A stretch of 64,000 nucleotides of DNA from an uncultured Porphyromonadaceae bacterium (GTDB lineage Bacteria > Bacteroidota > Bacteroidia > Bacteroidales > Muribaculaceae): positions 14,795 to 78,794 of the forward strand of contig UQER01000013.1 in the NCBI GenBank assembly GCA_900540205.1. The letters run 5' to 3'. The position numbers and the translations under genes are program-made. Of this stretch, positions 8,136 through 17,310 are shown piece by piece (the first letter of the stretch is position 1; every line of letters begins with the position of its first letter). A model generated the notes under the pieces. It was not told where the DNA came from, searched no databases, and saw only the letters and a program-made list of their open reading frames with translations.

Positions 8136-9194
8136 ATGCTTAACGCTATCAAACATCGCATAACACCGTATGTGCTTGCCATTGTGGCGGCATGCTGCGC
8201 GCTTTCAAGCTGCGACATGATAAAGGATGAGAGCGACTGCGTGGCGAGCTACAACCTCGTGCGTTTCACATACGACTACAACATGAAGTTTGCGGATGCA
8301 TTCACCCCTGAAGTGAAGCAGGTGACGCTGCTGGCATTCAACAGCAAGACCGGACGGCTCGTGAAGCGCATCGACGTCACGCAGTCGGAGCTTACGCCCA
8401 ACAACGAGATGGTGCTCGATGTGGAGCCGGGCAGCTACGACCTGCTTGTGTGGGGCGGTGAGCATTCAAAATCGTTCGACATTGCTGCCGGAAAGATCGG
8501 CGAGTCGACTCTCGAGGAGTTTCATGCCTATCTGCACCGCACCATTGAGGGTGGGACGGGACACAGCCGCGACGACCTGGCGCCGCTGTTCCACGGCATG
8601 ATTCATGCCGAGCTTCCCTATGCCTCGCCTTCGGTGCCGAACTACATCACGGTGCCGCTGAAAAAGGACACTAATGTGGTGCGCGTGGTGCTTCAGCAGA
8701 TGTCGGGCAATCCGGTGGACATAGCCAACTTCAACATGACCATCACCGACGGCAACGGCTGGCTCAACCACGACAACACGCTGCGTTCGCACGAGGAGGT
8801 TGTCTACCATCCCTGGCATCAGTTCTCGGGCGTTGTCGATGTCAATTCAAACCCCACCGACATGCCGGGAAACATGGTTCCCGCCGAAATGCCCTCCGAC
8901 AATGTGCTTGGCGCCGCGCTGGCTGAATTCACCGTGTCGCGCCTCACCACCGAGACCGACCCCATCCTGCACATCACCCGTCAGGACGGCAGCACGGTGC
9001 TCAAAGTGAACGTGCGCGATTACGCGCTGCTCGTGATGGGGATGCACAACAAGGCGATGGGTCCTCAGGAATATCTCGACCGTCAGGACGAGTATAACAT
9101 GACGTTCTTCCTCGACAAGGATAACGAATGGGTAAGCACCGTGATTGTGATCAACGACTGGCGCATAGTGCGGGTGGTCACCCCTGTGGAGTAG
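8136..9194 (+). CDS. Mfa2/FimB family fimbrial anchor lipoprotein
   Basis: 352 aa with a lipoprotein signal (lipobox ALSSC). It shows the FimB/Mfa2 pattern: an early tract SYNLVRFTYDYNMKFADAF, then VKQVTLLAFNSKTGRLV and a second beta domain ending FFLDKDNEWVSTVIVINDWRIV. Members anchor the fimbrial base in the outer membrane and end polymerization because they keep their N-terminal lipid. The gene is 24 bp upstream of the accessory fimbrillin and on the same strand, so the two are probably co-transcribed. Its separation from the major subunit by a terminator fits lower expression. Confidence 0.85.
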   Translation: MLNAIKHRITPYVLAIVAACCALSSCDMIKDESDCVASYNLVRFTYDYNMKFADAFTPEVKQVTLLAFNSKTGRLVKRIDVTQSELTPNNEMVLDVEPGSYDLLVWGGEHSKSFDIAAGKIGESTLEEFHAYLHRTIEGGTGHSRDDLAPLFHGMIHAELPYASPSVPNYITVPLKKDTNVVRVVLQQMSGNPVDIANFNMTITDGNGWLNHDNTLRSHEEVVYHPWHQFSGVVDVNSNPTDMPGNMVPAEMPSDNVLGAALAEFTVSRLTTETDPILHITRQDGSTVLKVNVRDYALLVMGMHNKAMGPQEYLDRQDEYNMTFFLDKDNEWVSTVIVINDWRIVRVVTPVE

Positions 9195-9218
9195 TGGCAA
9201 CATCACTGGATATTGGAA

Positions 9219-10541
9219 ATGAAACAAATGGATTTTAACCGGATTTGTCGCAGGATGGTTGTTGCGGTCGTGGTGGCCGCGGCAGGCATGGTTGCAGTGT
9301 CGTGCATCAACGATGCCGACCCGTGCGCCGATGAGCCACAGCCTGTAGCGCCTGTTGTGCCTGCGCGCAGCGGTGACATGTGGCTGTCGGTCGATCTCCG
9401 TAACATGGAGGTGTCGGGGCGCAATGTGTCCTCGCGTGCCTCTGAGCCGGACGACGGCGACAAGCATCCCGAAGAGGATGCAACTCAGGCAGAAAATTAT
9501 GTGGACACTTCCGACCTCAACATAATGCTGCTTGACCACAACCGGCGGGTGATCCGCACATTCGGCAGCGAGGATTATGAAGTGACGGGAGCGGACGGCA
9601 AGTACAGTCTCACCCTGAAAATACATACAGATTATTTCGCTTACGCAGGTAAGGAGCCGACCGACATGGTGGATTTCTCGCTGCTTTTTATCGCGAATCT
9701 CAACGGCATATCCGGAGCCGACGGGGCTTTCGGCGAGAATTATCTCTTCAATACCATTCAGGAGCTTTCGAAGAGCTACCGTGGATTCCCATACACGGGG
9801 CTTATGGGCAATAATTCGCCGTGGCAACCTTCGCTCGGCACAAATAATCGCCTGATACCTATGGCCGGGGTGGCGGCAATGAGTGTGAAACGCTCGGAGC
9901 TGAATGACGCTTCGACCAAGGATAAAGCCCTTAATCTTCCAGACATTTACATTCAGCGCTCCATGGCGAAGGTGCGGCTTGTCGACGCTCTTGCGAAAAA
10001 TGGAGACAACAAGCATAAAATAGAGAAAGTAACTCTGACCGGATTCAACAGCAGTGGTGCCTATCTGCCTCTGCTTACTGATGTTTCGCCGTGGGCAAAA
10101 GAAACATCCGTGGTGGAATACGGCACGGCATTGAAGGAATGGTGGAATGCAACGATTGAACTTCCGTCGGCTGCAGTACCATATACAGACAAGCAGGACT
10201 ACGTGGGTTTTGGCGCTGACATGGAGTATGAAGCGTACAATGTTTATGTGCCTGAATTCGATTGGGCAGTGCTCGACGCAGGTGTGCAGGGACCGACCCT
10301 TCATATTGAAGTGTTTGACAAATACAAACACACAACGCGGACTTACGATTACAAATTTCCTGCGGAACGGCAGGATGCCGACGGCAAGACGGTGGATGCG
10401 GATTTTGCCCGCAATCACATCTATCAGGTGGTGGTTACGGGTGTAAAAGAGGAAGATCCCACACAGCCTGCCGAGATTCAGGTGAAGTATGCCGTGTGTC
10501 CGTGGTCCATACATACCACTGTTATCCCTCCGTTCAATTGA
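9219..10541 (+). CDS. Accessory fimbrillin-family lipoprotein
   Basis: 440 aa starting at the ATG at 9219; the frame extends 6 bp further to a TTG that is less likely. The signal peptide ends MVAVSC. The segment LPDIYIQRSMAKVRLVDAL matches the conserved fimbrillin core also seen in the major subunit, and the tail (NHIYQVVVTGV...AEIQVKYAVCPWSIHTTVIPPFN) resembles the C-terminal strand of type V pilins. Position between the anchor and the giant tip gene points to a minor adaptor subunit, comparable to Mfa3/Mfa4 or FimC/FimD. The exact place in the fibre cannot be read from sequence. Confidence 0.7.
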   Translation: MKQMDFNRICRRMVVAVVVAAAGMVAVSCINDADPCADEPQPVAPVVPARSGDMWLSVDLRNMEVSGRNVSSRASEPDDGDKHPEEDATQAENYVDTSDLNIMLLDHNRRVIRTFGSEDYEVTGADGKYSLTLKIHTDYFAYAGKEPTDMVDFSLLFIANLNGISGADGAFGENYLFNTIQELSKSYRGFPYTGLMGNNSPWQPSLGTNNRLIPMAGVAAMSVKRSELNDASTKDKALNLPDIYIQRSMAKVRLVDALAKNGDNKHKIEKVTLTGFNSSGAYLPLLTDVSPWAKETSVVEYGTALKEWWNATIELPSAAVPYTDKQDYVGFGADMEYEAYNVYVPEFDWAVLDAGVQGPTLHIEVFDKYKHTTRTYDYKFPAERQDADGKTVDADFARNHIYQVVVTGVKEEDPTQPAEIQVKYAVCPWSIHTTVIPPFN

Positions 10542-10605
10542 TTTGAGGTTTGAAAATGTCGGTGTAATGCCGTAGAAAAAGTGCCAGATTTCAGGAACAA
10601 AAATA

Positions 10606-13600
10606 ATGAAGAGTTTCAGAAACATATATAAATCAGCCCTGTGGATAGCCGCCCTGTTGGTTGTGGCGTTGGCGGGGTGTACCGATGAGATAGAGTATCC
10701 GGATGATGAGGGCGCAGGCCGCCCCGTCACATTGAGTGTGAACGTAAGACTGCCGGAAATGACTCCAATCTCGCGCTCTGACATGGCTGCCGGACTTGAC
10801 GGCCGAGTGGAATCGCTGTGGATCGGTGTATACAGTGCCTCCTCACAACAAAGAACCGGCGTGTACAGCGAGACGAGGCTTAATGCATCGCCGACGCATG
10901 ATTATCCGGAGTCAGTAAAGATCAATGCCGAGACCGGCCGCAGCTACATCGTGGCGGTGGCCAACTTCGAGGGGAGAAGCGCCCACAATGGAACAGAAGT
11001 GGTGAGTCTGGAGCAGGCACTTTCCGACGCCGACACCTGGGAAAAGTTCAACAACCTTTCAACAATGTTCGACACCGATGGTGACATCAATGCCGATGTT
11101 CCCCTGAACGTGCTGCTCATGAGCGGCCATTATATTGACGGTACACATGCCAACGGCGACCATACGCAGATAGAGGCCGTAACGATTCCCGCCACAGGTG
11201 CGCTGCTCGGGGCAATACATCTGCGCAGAACCATCTCGCAGGTGCGCTTCAACGTCACCTATAACGCCGACAACATCGAGGATTTCGAGGTTGTGGGATG
11301 GACGGTGCATAATGTGCCTAATCAGAGCTGGTTGTATGAACATACAGCGGGAACCCTGAATGCCGGCGACCTCCGCACGGTAGGTACGAAAGGCTCATAT
11401 CAGCATACCCCGACCACCAACGTGGTGACGCACAACGGCAATACATACAGTTTTGACTGGTGGCAGGTTGAGAACAAACGCACCGGCCTTGAGCCGCCTG
11501 AATCGCACAACAAGAATGGCGACTATTACAGCTACCGCGAGGAGGAGTTCAAGACGGATGCCGGCCTAAACACCGGTAAATACAAATCGCTGGTCGGCTC
11601 GGCGGATGCTGCCGATGCCAACAACAACGCCACTTTTGTGGAGCTGAGGGTGCGCATGACCCTGAAGGTGGACGAGAAAGGAGATAAGATAAACGGCGCA
11701 CGTGTGGTCGATGGTGTCTACACCGTGCATTTAGGTTATTGTGAAGGCTCCGGAAAATCGAAAGCACAGGATTTCAACTGCCGCCGCAACAGCAAATACA
11801 CCTACGACGTTACCATCAACAACGTTAACGACATCCTTGTGGAAGCGCGCAAGGAGGGCGAGCCTACGCCCGGCGGCGAGGGTATGGTGTCAGACGTGAC
11901 CGAGAAATATGTGGAACTTGACGCACATTACGGCGTCTATAACATCTATCTTTCCGATGAAGATTTGTATCCCACGATAGCTAACCGATCGTTCGACTAT
12001 ATGATACGTTGTTACGACGAGAATAACCAACCGGTGGATATTGACAGCCGCGAGCCGGGGACTGTGCCGTCTGAGAATTCGGAAAGGCGTAAATATCTCG
12101 ATTGGGTGGAGATACGCCGCGCCGACAATGCCACAAAATTGGCGGAGTATAAGCCGCGTACGGGGCCGCATGCAGATTCCGCTAATCCCACAATGACCAT
12201 CCATGAATTCTGGGAGAAGGTCAGCGCTGGAAATGAAAACAAAGATGCAAGAACCATCAAAGCCGGTTACTATACGGTGTTTTTCAACGAGTATGTCTAC
12301 GAGACAGCAACTGACGGCGATGAAGAGGGCAGCACTGCCTGGCACGATTATGTGAACAAACATAACCGCACGGTGTGGATCCGCGTGCTTGTCGACCAGT
12401 CGACCGACGGCGAAAGCTGCTATTATAATTCCAAATATGCTTTCTCGCAGCGATCAATCCAGACATATTACAATACAAACGCTGAAACCGAGAACGCACT
12501 TGGTGTTGAGCATGTGAACGAAAGCTATGGCCTGAATCTCCGAAGCAATTTTCGGCAGGGTGACAATGATAACAACGGACGGTACAATACAGCTATGTAT
12601 GTCGCCGGTGGAAGTAGTGGTTGGAATCCTAAGAACTGGACTAACGGGACGTATCTCTGGAGTTCGTTCGTAAATGTCGAAGAACCTCAGTATGTAAATG
12701 CAATCAATACACAGGATGTAGTTCAGCCGGCTTTTGATAAGAATAATCCGCACGCTTTGCCTGCGTTGATTCAGCTTAAGTCGGAACATACCAAATATGA
12801 CCCTGATTTGACGGACAATGCAAGAGTTATAGAGGCGATAAATGCATGTATGAACAGAAACCGGGATTTAAATGGAGACGGTTATATAGATGCAGGAGAG
12901 TTGCGGTGGTATGTACCGACCGCAAATCAATATGCCCGTATAATTTTAGGCCGCAGATCCCTTTCGACTCCTATAATGGATTATTCGAGGTTGACACGCA
13001 TACCGTATTTTGAGGGTGATAAAGTTGTATTGGGGAATAACAATGTGGCTGAAAATAATGGTCTTGTGACATCGTTACTGATTTATGGTTCTAACAATAA
13101 GAACAATATCGTCTGGGCGATGGAGGGTTTGTCAACGTCCACTAACCGCACATATGTGATGGATCCATGGAATGTGCGTTGCGTGAGAAATCTGGGAGTG
13201 GACATGTCTGGAGTGACTTCGAATGAGACTGTTAAACCTGCGTATGTGGAACGTTCTAAAAATATCATAGAACTCAAATATTACGATCAACAATCCATTC
13301 GTCAGGAAAAGATTACACATATGTATCCTCATCATATAGCGAATCAGGATTATAATCGTTGTTACAAGGCATTTGAATATAGTGATTTGTTGACGGTAGA
13401 CTTGTTGAATGGCTATAAAATTTATGGTATTGGCGATTGGAGTTACTGGTTAACGGCAATGAATCCATGTCAAGTTACCGATGATAACTCTGATAGTTTG
13501 GGTAAATATCTAGATGGAGATGGATGGCGAGTTCCCAATCAGAAAGAAATTGCTATCATGACATCGCTAGGCATTCAACCTACTGATGGTACTACTAATA

Positions 13601-13797
13601 GATATTTTGGTCTATCAGCAACTTTTTCTTTCTATGATCAACAGGGGTATGCATTTGGTATGAATCCGGATGTTACCGGGAACCTTGATTATACAAATCG
13701 TTTTGTGATGGTTCCAAGATATGATTTTGCACTTACTCAGCAAGCTGTAGGGGCACTTGGAAATGCTAATATCCGGTGTGTGCGCGATGTGGATTAA
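10606..13797 (+). CDS. Large fimbrial tip lipoprotein candidate (DUF4906 type)
   Basis: 1063 aa with lipobox VALAGC near residue 25. The first 420 residues look like a fimbrillin-type double beta domain (ISQVRFNVTYNADNIEDFEVVGW). Around residues 755-770 there is a canonical EF-hand loop, DLNGDGYIDAGEL, followed by RWYVPTANQYARI, which probably binds calcium. The end (GDGWRVPNQKEIAIM, NIRCVRDVD) matches the C-terminal fold of DUF4906/FISUMP-like surface proteins. Size and last position among structural genes suggest the adhesive tip. The last 1 kb or so is clearly more AT-rich than the first 2 kb, suggesting that the binding domain was exchanged. Confidence 0.75.
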   Translation: MKSFRNIYKSALWIAALLVVALAGCTDEIEYPDDEGAGRPVTLSVNVRLPEMTPISRSDMAAGLDGRVESLWIGVYSASSQQRTGVYSETRLNASPTHDYPESVKINAETGRSYIVAVANFEGRSAHNGTEVVSLEQALSDADTWEKFNNLSTMFDTDGDINADVPLNVLLMSGHYIDGTHANGDHTQIEAVTIPATGALLGAIHLRRTISQVRFNVTYNADNIEDFEVVGWTVHNVPNQSWLYEHTAGTLNAGDLRTVGTKGSYQHTPTTNVVTHNGNTYSFDWWQVENKRTGLEPPESHNKNGDYYSYREEEFKTDAGLNTGKYKSLVGSADAADANNNATFVELRVRMTLKVDEKGDKINGARVVDGVYTVHLGYCEGSGKSKAQDFNCRRNSKYTYDVTINNVNDILVEARKEGEPTPGGEGMVSDVTEKYVELDAHYGVYNIYLSDEDLYPTIANRSFDYMIRCYDENNQPVDIDSREPGTVPSENSERRKYLDWVEIRRADNATKLAEYKPRTGPHADSANPTMTIHEFWEKVSAGNENKDARTIKAGYYTVFFNEYVYETATDGDEEGSTAWHDYVNKHNRTVWIRVLVDQSTDGESCYYNSKYAFSQRSIQTYYNTNAETENALGVEHVNESYGLNLRSNFRQGDNDNNGRYNTAMYVAGGSSGWNPKNWTNGTYLWSSFVNVEEPQYVNAINTQDVVQPAFDKNNPHALPALIQLKSEHTKYDPDLTDNARVIEAINACMNRNRDLNGDGYIDAGELRWYVPTANQYARIILGRRSLSTPIMDYSRLTRIPYFEGDKVVLGNNNVAENNGLVTSLLIYGSNNKNNIVWAMEGLSTSTNRTYVMDPWNVRCVRNLGVDMSGVTSNETVKPAYVERSKNIIELKYYDQQSIRQEKITHMYPHHIANQDYNRCYKAFEYSDLLTVDLLNGYKIYGIGDWSYWLTAMNPCQVTDDNSDSLGKYLDGDGWRVPNQKEIAIMTSLGIQPTDGTTNRYFGLSATFSFYDQQGYAFGMNPDVTGNLDYTNRFVMVPRYDFALTQQAVGALGNANIRCVRDVD

Positions 13798-13825
13798 GGA
13801 TATAGAATGAGATAACTTGAAAAGA

Positions 13826-14791
13826 ATGAGAATATTGGTTTTTGCGCTGGCGGCGGGGCTTGGCCTCGTCGCCTGCGGTCATTCAAAAGGGGAGAGTGGG
13901 ACGTCGGTGGCTTCGGACGGTGAGGCTGCGGCCGCCGTGCAGGGCAACGGCGAAAAGGGGAGTGCCGCTGAGGGGGTGGAGGAGCTTCCGCTGCCTGCGG
14001 TGCCTGAAACGCTGCGCGAGCCTGCGGAGCGTGCGGACTTCGTGGTGGCGCACTTCTGGGACGGGATGGATTTCACGGACCGCAGCCGTGCGCTCGATTC
14101 GGCTTTCGTGGAGCAGAATTTCGCCAATTTCGCCTCGGTGCTCCCTTATGCCACCCCCACGGGGCGTGAGGACGGGGTGGCGTTGCTGCTCGATGCCGCC
14201 CGCAAGGCGGGGGAGGAGCAGATCGATTTCCTCTATGCCGTGGCGGTGAACTATCTGTACAATCCGGAGTCGCCGATGTACAATCAGGAGACGTTTCTGC
14301 CGTTTGCCGACTGGGCCATAGCCCGCGGATATTACGCCGATGTGGCGCAGGAGCGGCGTGCCGACATAATGAAGAACCGTGTGGGCACCGTGGCCGGCGA
14401 TTTTGCCTTCGAACTGCGCGGAGGGGGGCGGTCGGCGCTGAAGGCGCTTCGCGGCACGCCGGTGCTGCTGATGTTCTATGAGCCGGACTGCTCGCAATGC
14501 CATGAGGCTGAGAGGGCGCTGCGCGTTGTGCCTGAGCTTGGGCGCGCCATTGCCGAGGGCGAGCTGCAGATGCTGGCCGTGTATGTGGGCGAGGACCGCA
14601 AGCTGTGGGAGGAGCATGCCGCCACGTTGCCGCAGGAATGGCTTGTGGGAATTGATGCCGAACGGGCGGTGGACCGCCGTGAGCTGTACAACATAGGGCT
14701 GACGCCGTCGTTCTACCTCCTTGACGCCGAGGGCCGCGTGCAGCTCAAGGACGGCACGCTGGGCCACGTGCTGGGGATGTTCGGCCGGTGA
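13826..14791 (+). CDS. DUF5106 / thioredoxin-like lipoprotein
   Basis: 321 aa; the ATG at 13826 starts a lipoprotein signal ending GLGLVAC. An Ala/Glu-rich linker is followed by a helical DUF5106-type region (FVVAHFWDGMDFTDRS...). A thioredoxin-like domain comes next, with VLLMFYEPDCSQCHEAE carrying a CSQC redox pair near residue 221, then LTPSFYLLDAEGRVQLKDG. Such proteins are periplasmic or outer-membrane thiol-disulfide factors. It starts 28 bp after the tip gene, so an accessory role in folding of fimbrial proteins is possible, though DUF5106 proteins also occur elsewhere. Confidence 0.75.
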   Translation: MRILVFALAAGLGLVACGHSKGESGTSVASDGEAAAAVQGNGEKGSAAEGVEELPLPAVPETLREPAERADFVVAHFWDGMDFTDRSRALDSAFVEQNFANFASVLPYATPTGREDGVALLLDAARKAGEEQIDFLYAVAVNYLYNPESPMYNQETFLPFADWAIARGYYADVAQERRADIMKNRVGTVAGDFAFELRGGGRSALKALRGTPVLLMFYEPDCSQCHEAERALRVVPELGRAIAEGELQMLAVYVGEDRKLWEEHAATLPQEWLVGIDAERAVDRRELYNIGLTPSFYLLDAEGRVQLKDGTLGHVLGMFGR

Positions 14792-14815
14792 AGGGGGCGA
14801 GAGATCGCATCCATC

Positions 14816-14929
14816 AACTTGTAGGGTCGCGACCTGTCGCGACTGCAATCCTGCGTAACATATTTGAGCATCAGGCATTCATTTGCAACATCCCGCCTGC
14901 AGTCGCGACAGGTCGCGACCCTACAAGTT
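14816..14929. repeat. REP-like hairpin element, copy 3
   Basis: A perfect 31-bp inverted repeat joins 14816-14846 with 14899-14929. The inner 27 bp of each arm are identical to copy 2 (7636-7744), while the 52-nt spacer is different. It sits between two genes on the same strand and could also act as a transcription stop or RNA-stabilizing hairpin. Confidence 0.85.
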
Positions 14930-14994
14930 TGGGGGGAGCATTGTCATTCAGAACTGTTGCTTTCAAAGTATCGGCATCTCGGTTTGCGGGGAGA

Positions 14995-15026
14995 TTTGCC
15001 GGATTGAGGGGATTTGCGTATATTTG
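14995..15026 (+). promoter_or_regulatory. Promoter of GH97 gene
   Basis: TTTG (14995-14998), exactly 20 nt, then TATATTTG (15019-15026) gives a near-perfect Bacteroidetes promoter. The GH97 start codon lies 37 bp downstream. Confidence 0.75.
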
Positions 15027-15062
15027 CATGTATCTTATTTACCCTCATACATCTATCTCATC

Positions 15063-17162
15063 ATGAAAATTTCAACATTGTGCTGGCTTCCCGTTGCCGC
15101 CATAGCGCTCGGAAGCTGTTCGCATAGGGGCGGCGAGACGCTTGCCTCGCCCGACGGCGAAATCAAGGTGGAGTTCGCCCTCGACGGCGAAGGCACACCC
15201 ACTTATGCAGTAAAATTCCATGGAAAGGACATTGTGGAGAAATCGCGCCTCGGTTTCGCCACTCTCAACGATTCGCTCAACTTCCGCAGCGGCTTCAAGG
15301 TTGACTCGGTTGTGGCCGGTTCGTTCCACGAGGTGTGGGCGCCGGTGTGGGGCGAGAACGATTCGATCGACAACACCTACAACGACCTTACGGTTTATCT
15401 GTCGAACGCTTCGGGACGGATGAATGTGGAGTTCCGCGCGTTCAACGACGGTGTGGGCTTCCGCTATGTGTTCCCCGAGCAGGCTGTGGACACGCTGCTT
15501 GTGGCCGAGGAGCTTTCGGAGTTCGCCATGGGCGAGAACCTGACGGCCTGGTGGATTTCGGGCGACTATGACACCCAGGAATATGAGTACACCAAATCGC
15601 GCCTGAGCGAGATACGCAACCTCAGCGAGGGGATGCGCATAGGCAATGCCGCCCAGACAGGCTTCTCACCCACGGGGGTGCAGACATCGCTGATGCTCAA
15701 GAACGACGACGGCGTGTACATCAATCTCCACGAGGCCGCGCTGGTGGATTATCCGGCCATGCACCTCAACCTCAACGACACCACCATGACGTTTGTGAGC
15801 CATCTCACCCCGGGCATCCCCGAGGCAAAGGCCACGCTGGCACTGCCGCGCGCCACACCCTGGCGTGTGATCATGCTCGGCGACAAGGCCACCGACATCC
15901 TCGCGTCGGCAATGGTGCTCAACCTCAACGACCCCTGCGCACTCGACGACACATCGTGGATACATCCCACGAAGTACATGGGCGTGTGGTGGGAGATGAT
16001 CACCGGCAAATCGCAGTGGAGCTACACAAACGCCGAGAACTTCGATCTGGCCACCTTCGACTATTCCAAGGCCAAGCCCCACGGACAGCATGGCGCCAAC
16101 AACGAGAATGTGCGCCGCTACATAGATTTCGCAGCCGAGAACGGCTTCGACCAGCTGCTCATCGAAGGCTGGAACGTGGGCTGGGAGGACTGGTTCGGCA
16201 AGGAGAAGGACTTCGTGTTCGACTTCGTCACCCCCTATCCCGATTTCGACATCAAGGCGCTCAACGACTATGCCCACAGCAAGGGCATCAAGCTGATGAT
16301 GCACCACGAGACCTCCGGCTCCGTAGGCAACTACGAAAAGCACATGGAGGCCGCCTACGACCTGATGAACCGCTACGGCTACGATGCCGTGAAGAGCGGC
16401 TATGTAGGCCATATCCTCCCCAAGGGCGACACCCACTACAGCCAGCGCATGGTGAACCACTATCTTGACGCGGTGAGGCGTGCCGCCGACCATCACATCA
16501 TGGTCAACGGCCACGAGGCTGTGCGTCCCACCGGTCTGTGCCGTACATATCCCAATCTTGTGGGCAACGAGAGCGCGATGGGCACGGAGTACCGCGAAAT
16601 GTCGCCCCAGCATGTGACCATCCTTCCGTTCATCCGCCTCATCGGCGGCCCGATGGATTTCACTCCCGGCATTTTCTGCATGGACATGAGCAAATTCGTG
16701 CCCGGAAGCAAGGACCACAAGAAAGCCACGGTGGGCAATCAGCTTGCCCTGTATGTCACCATGTACTCGCCGCTGCAGATGGCAGCCGACATGCCCGAGC
16801 ATTATGCCGAGAAGGCCGATGCATTCCAGTTCATCAAGGATGTTCCCGCCGACTGGAGCCGTTCGGTCTATCTCGACGCCGAACCGGGTGAATTCATCAT
16901 TGCCGCACGTCAGGGCAAGGGCACTGACAACTGGTTTGTGGGCGGTGTGGCCAACGAGGCCCGCGAAAGCGAGATTTCGCTCGATTTCCTTGAGCCGGGA
17001 CGCACCTACAAGGCAACCCTTTATGCCGACGCTCCCGATGCCGACTGCTACGACAATCCGGAGGCTTACGTTATCACAACGTTCGACGCCACTTCGGATT
17101 CTAAACTTCCCGTGAAGATGGCGCGCGGCGGCGGTTTCGCCCTCTCGCTCATAGCCCAGTGA
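15063..17162 (+). CDS. GH97 glucosidase, inverting (SusB-like) type
   Basis: 699 aa lipoprotein (ALGSC lipobox); the ATG at 15063 is chosen because the longer frame upstream has no signal and overlaps the promoter. An N-terminal beta-sandwich (SPDGEIKVEFALDG...) precedes a TIM barrel with the family motifs LIEGWNVGW, MHHETSG (E416), NGHEAVRPTG (E485) and GTEYREM (E509). The 24-residue distance between E485 and E509 equals that of the base and acid of Bacteroides SusB (E508/E532), which supports an inverting alpha-glucosidase rather than a retaining alpha-galactosidase. It likely acts on starch or other alpha-glucans in the periplasm or at the surface. No SusCD pair adjoins it, so it looks monocistronic with its own promoter and terminator. 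Confidence 0.9.
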   Translation: MKISTLCWLPVAAIALGSCSHRGGETLASPDGEIKVEFALDGEGTPTYAVKFHGKDIVEKSRLGFATLNDSLNFRSGFKVDSVVAGSFHEVWAPVWGENDSIDNTYNDLTVYLSNASGRMNVEFRAFNDGVGFRYVFPEQAVDTLLVAEELSEFAMGENLTAWWISGDYDTQEYEYTKSRLSEIRNLSEGMRIGNAAQTGFSPTGVQTSLMLKNDDGVYINLHEAALVDYPAMHLNLNDTTMTFVSHLTPGIPEAKATLALPRATPWRVIMLGDKATDILASAMVLNLNDPCALDDTSWIHPTKYMGVWWEMITGKSQWSYTNAENFDLATFDYSKAKPHGQHGANNENVRRYIDFAAENGFDQLLIEGWNVGWEDWFGKEKDFVFDFVTPYPDFDIKALNDYAHSKGIKLMMHHETSGSVGNYEKHMEAAYDLMNRYGYDAVKSGYVGHILPKGDTHYSQRMVNHYLDAVRRAADHHIMVNGHEAVRPTGLCRTYPNLVGNESAMGTEYREMSPQHVTILPFIRLIGGPMDFTPGIFCMDMSKFVPGSKDHKKATVGNQLALYVTMYSPLQMAADMPEHYAEKADAFQFIKDVPADWSRSVYLDAEPGEFIIAARQGKGTDNWFVGGVANEARESEISLDFLEPGRTYKATLYADAPDADCYDNPEAYVITTFDATSDSKLPVKMARGGGFALSLIAQ

Positions 17163-17225
17163 CGCACAAGACCGCCTGTTGAACCTGACCGATTAAAATC
17201 AGGTCCAGCTCGGACTATCATCTAA

Positions 17226-17274
17226 AACGGACCGGTAGCAACGAACCATCGAGGCTGCCGGTCCGTTGTTTATT
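17226..17274 (+). terminator. Terminator after GH97 gene
   Basis: The 14-bp stem 17226-17239 with 17254-17267 contains one G-U pair and is followed by GTTTATTT. Confidence 0.7.
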
Positions 17275-17310
17275 TAACCATTGTTTAACAGAATGCAATT
17301 AGTTGGAATC

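Noticed and set aside
8847..10784. Minus-strand frame of 645 codons across the fimbrial genes
   Set aside because: It spans two real genes and their gap, contains no recognizable domain and is explained by lack of stops opposite GC-rich coding DNA.
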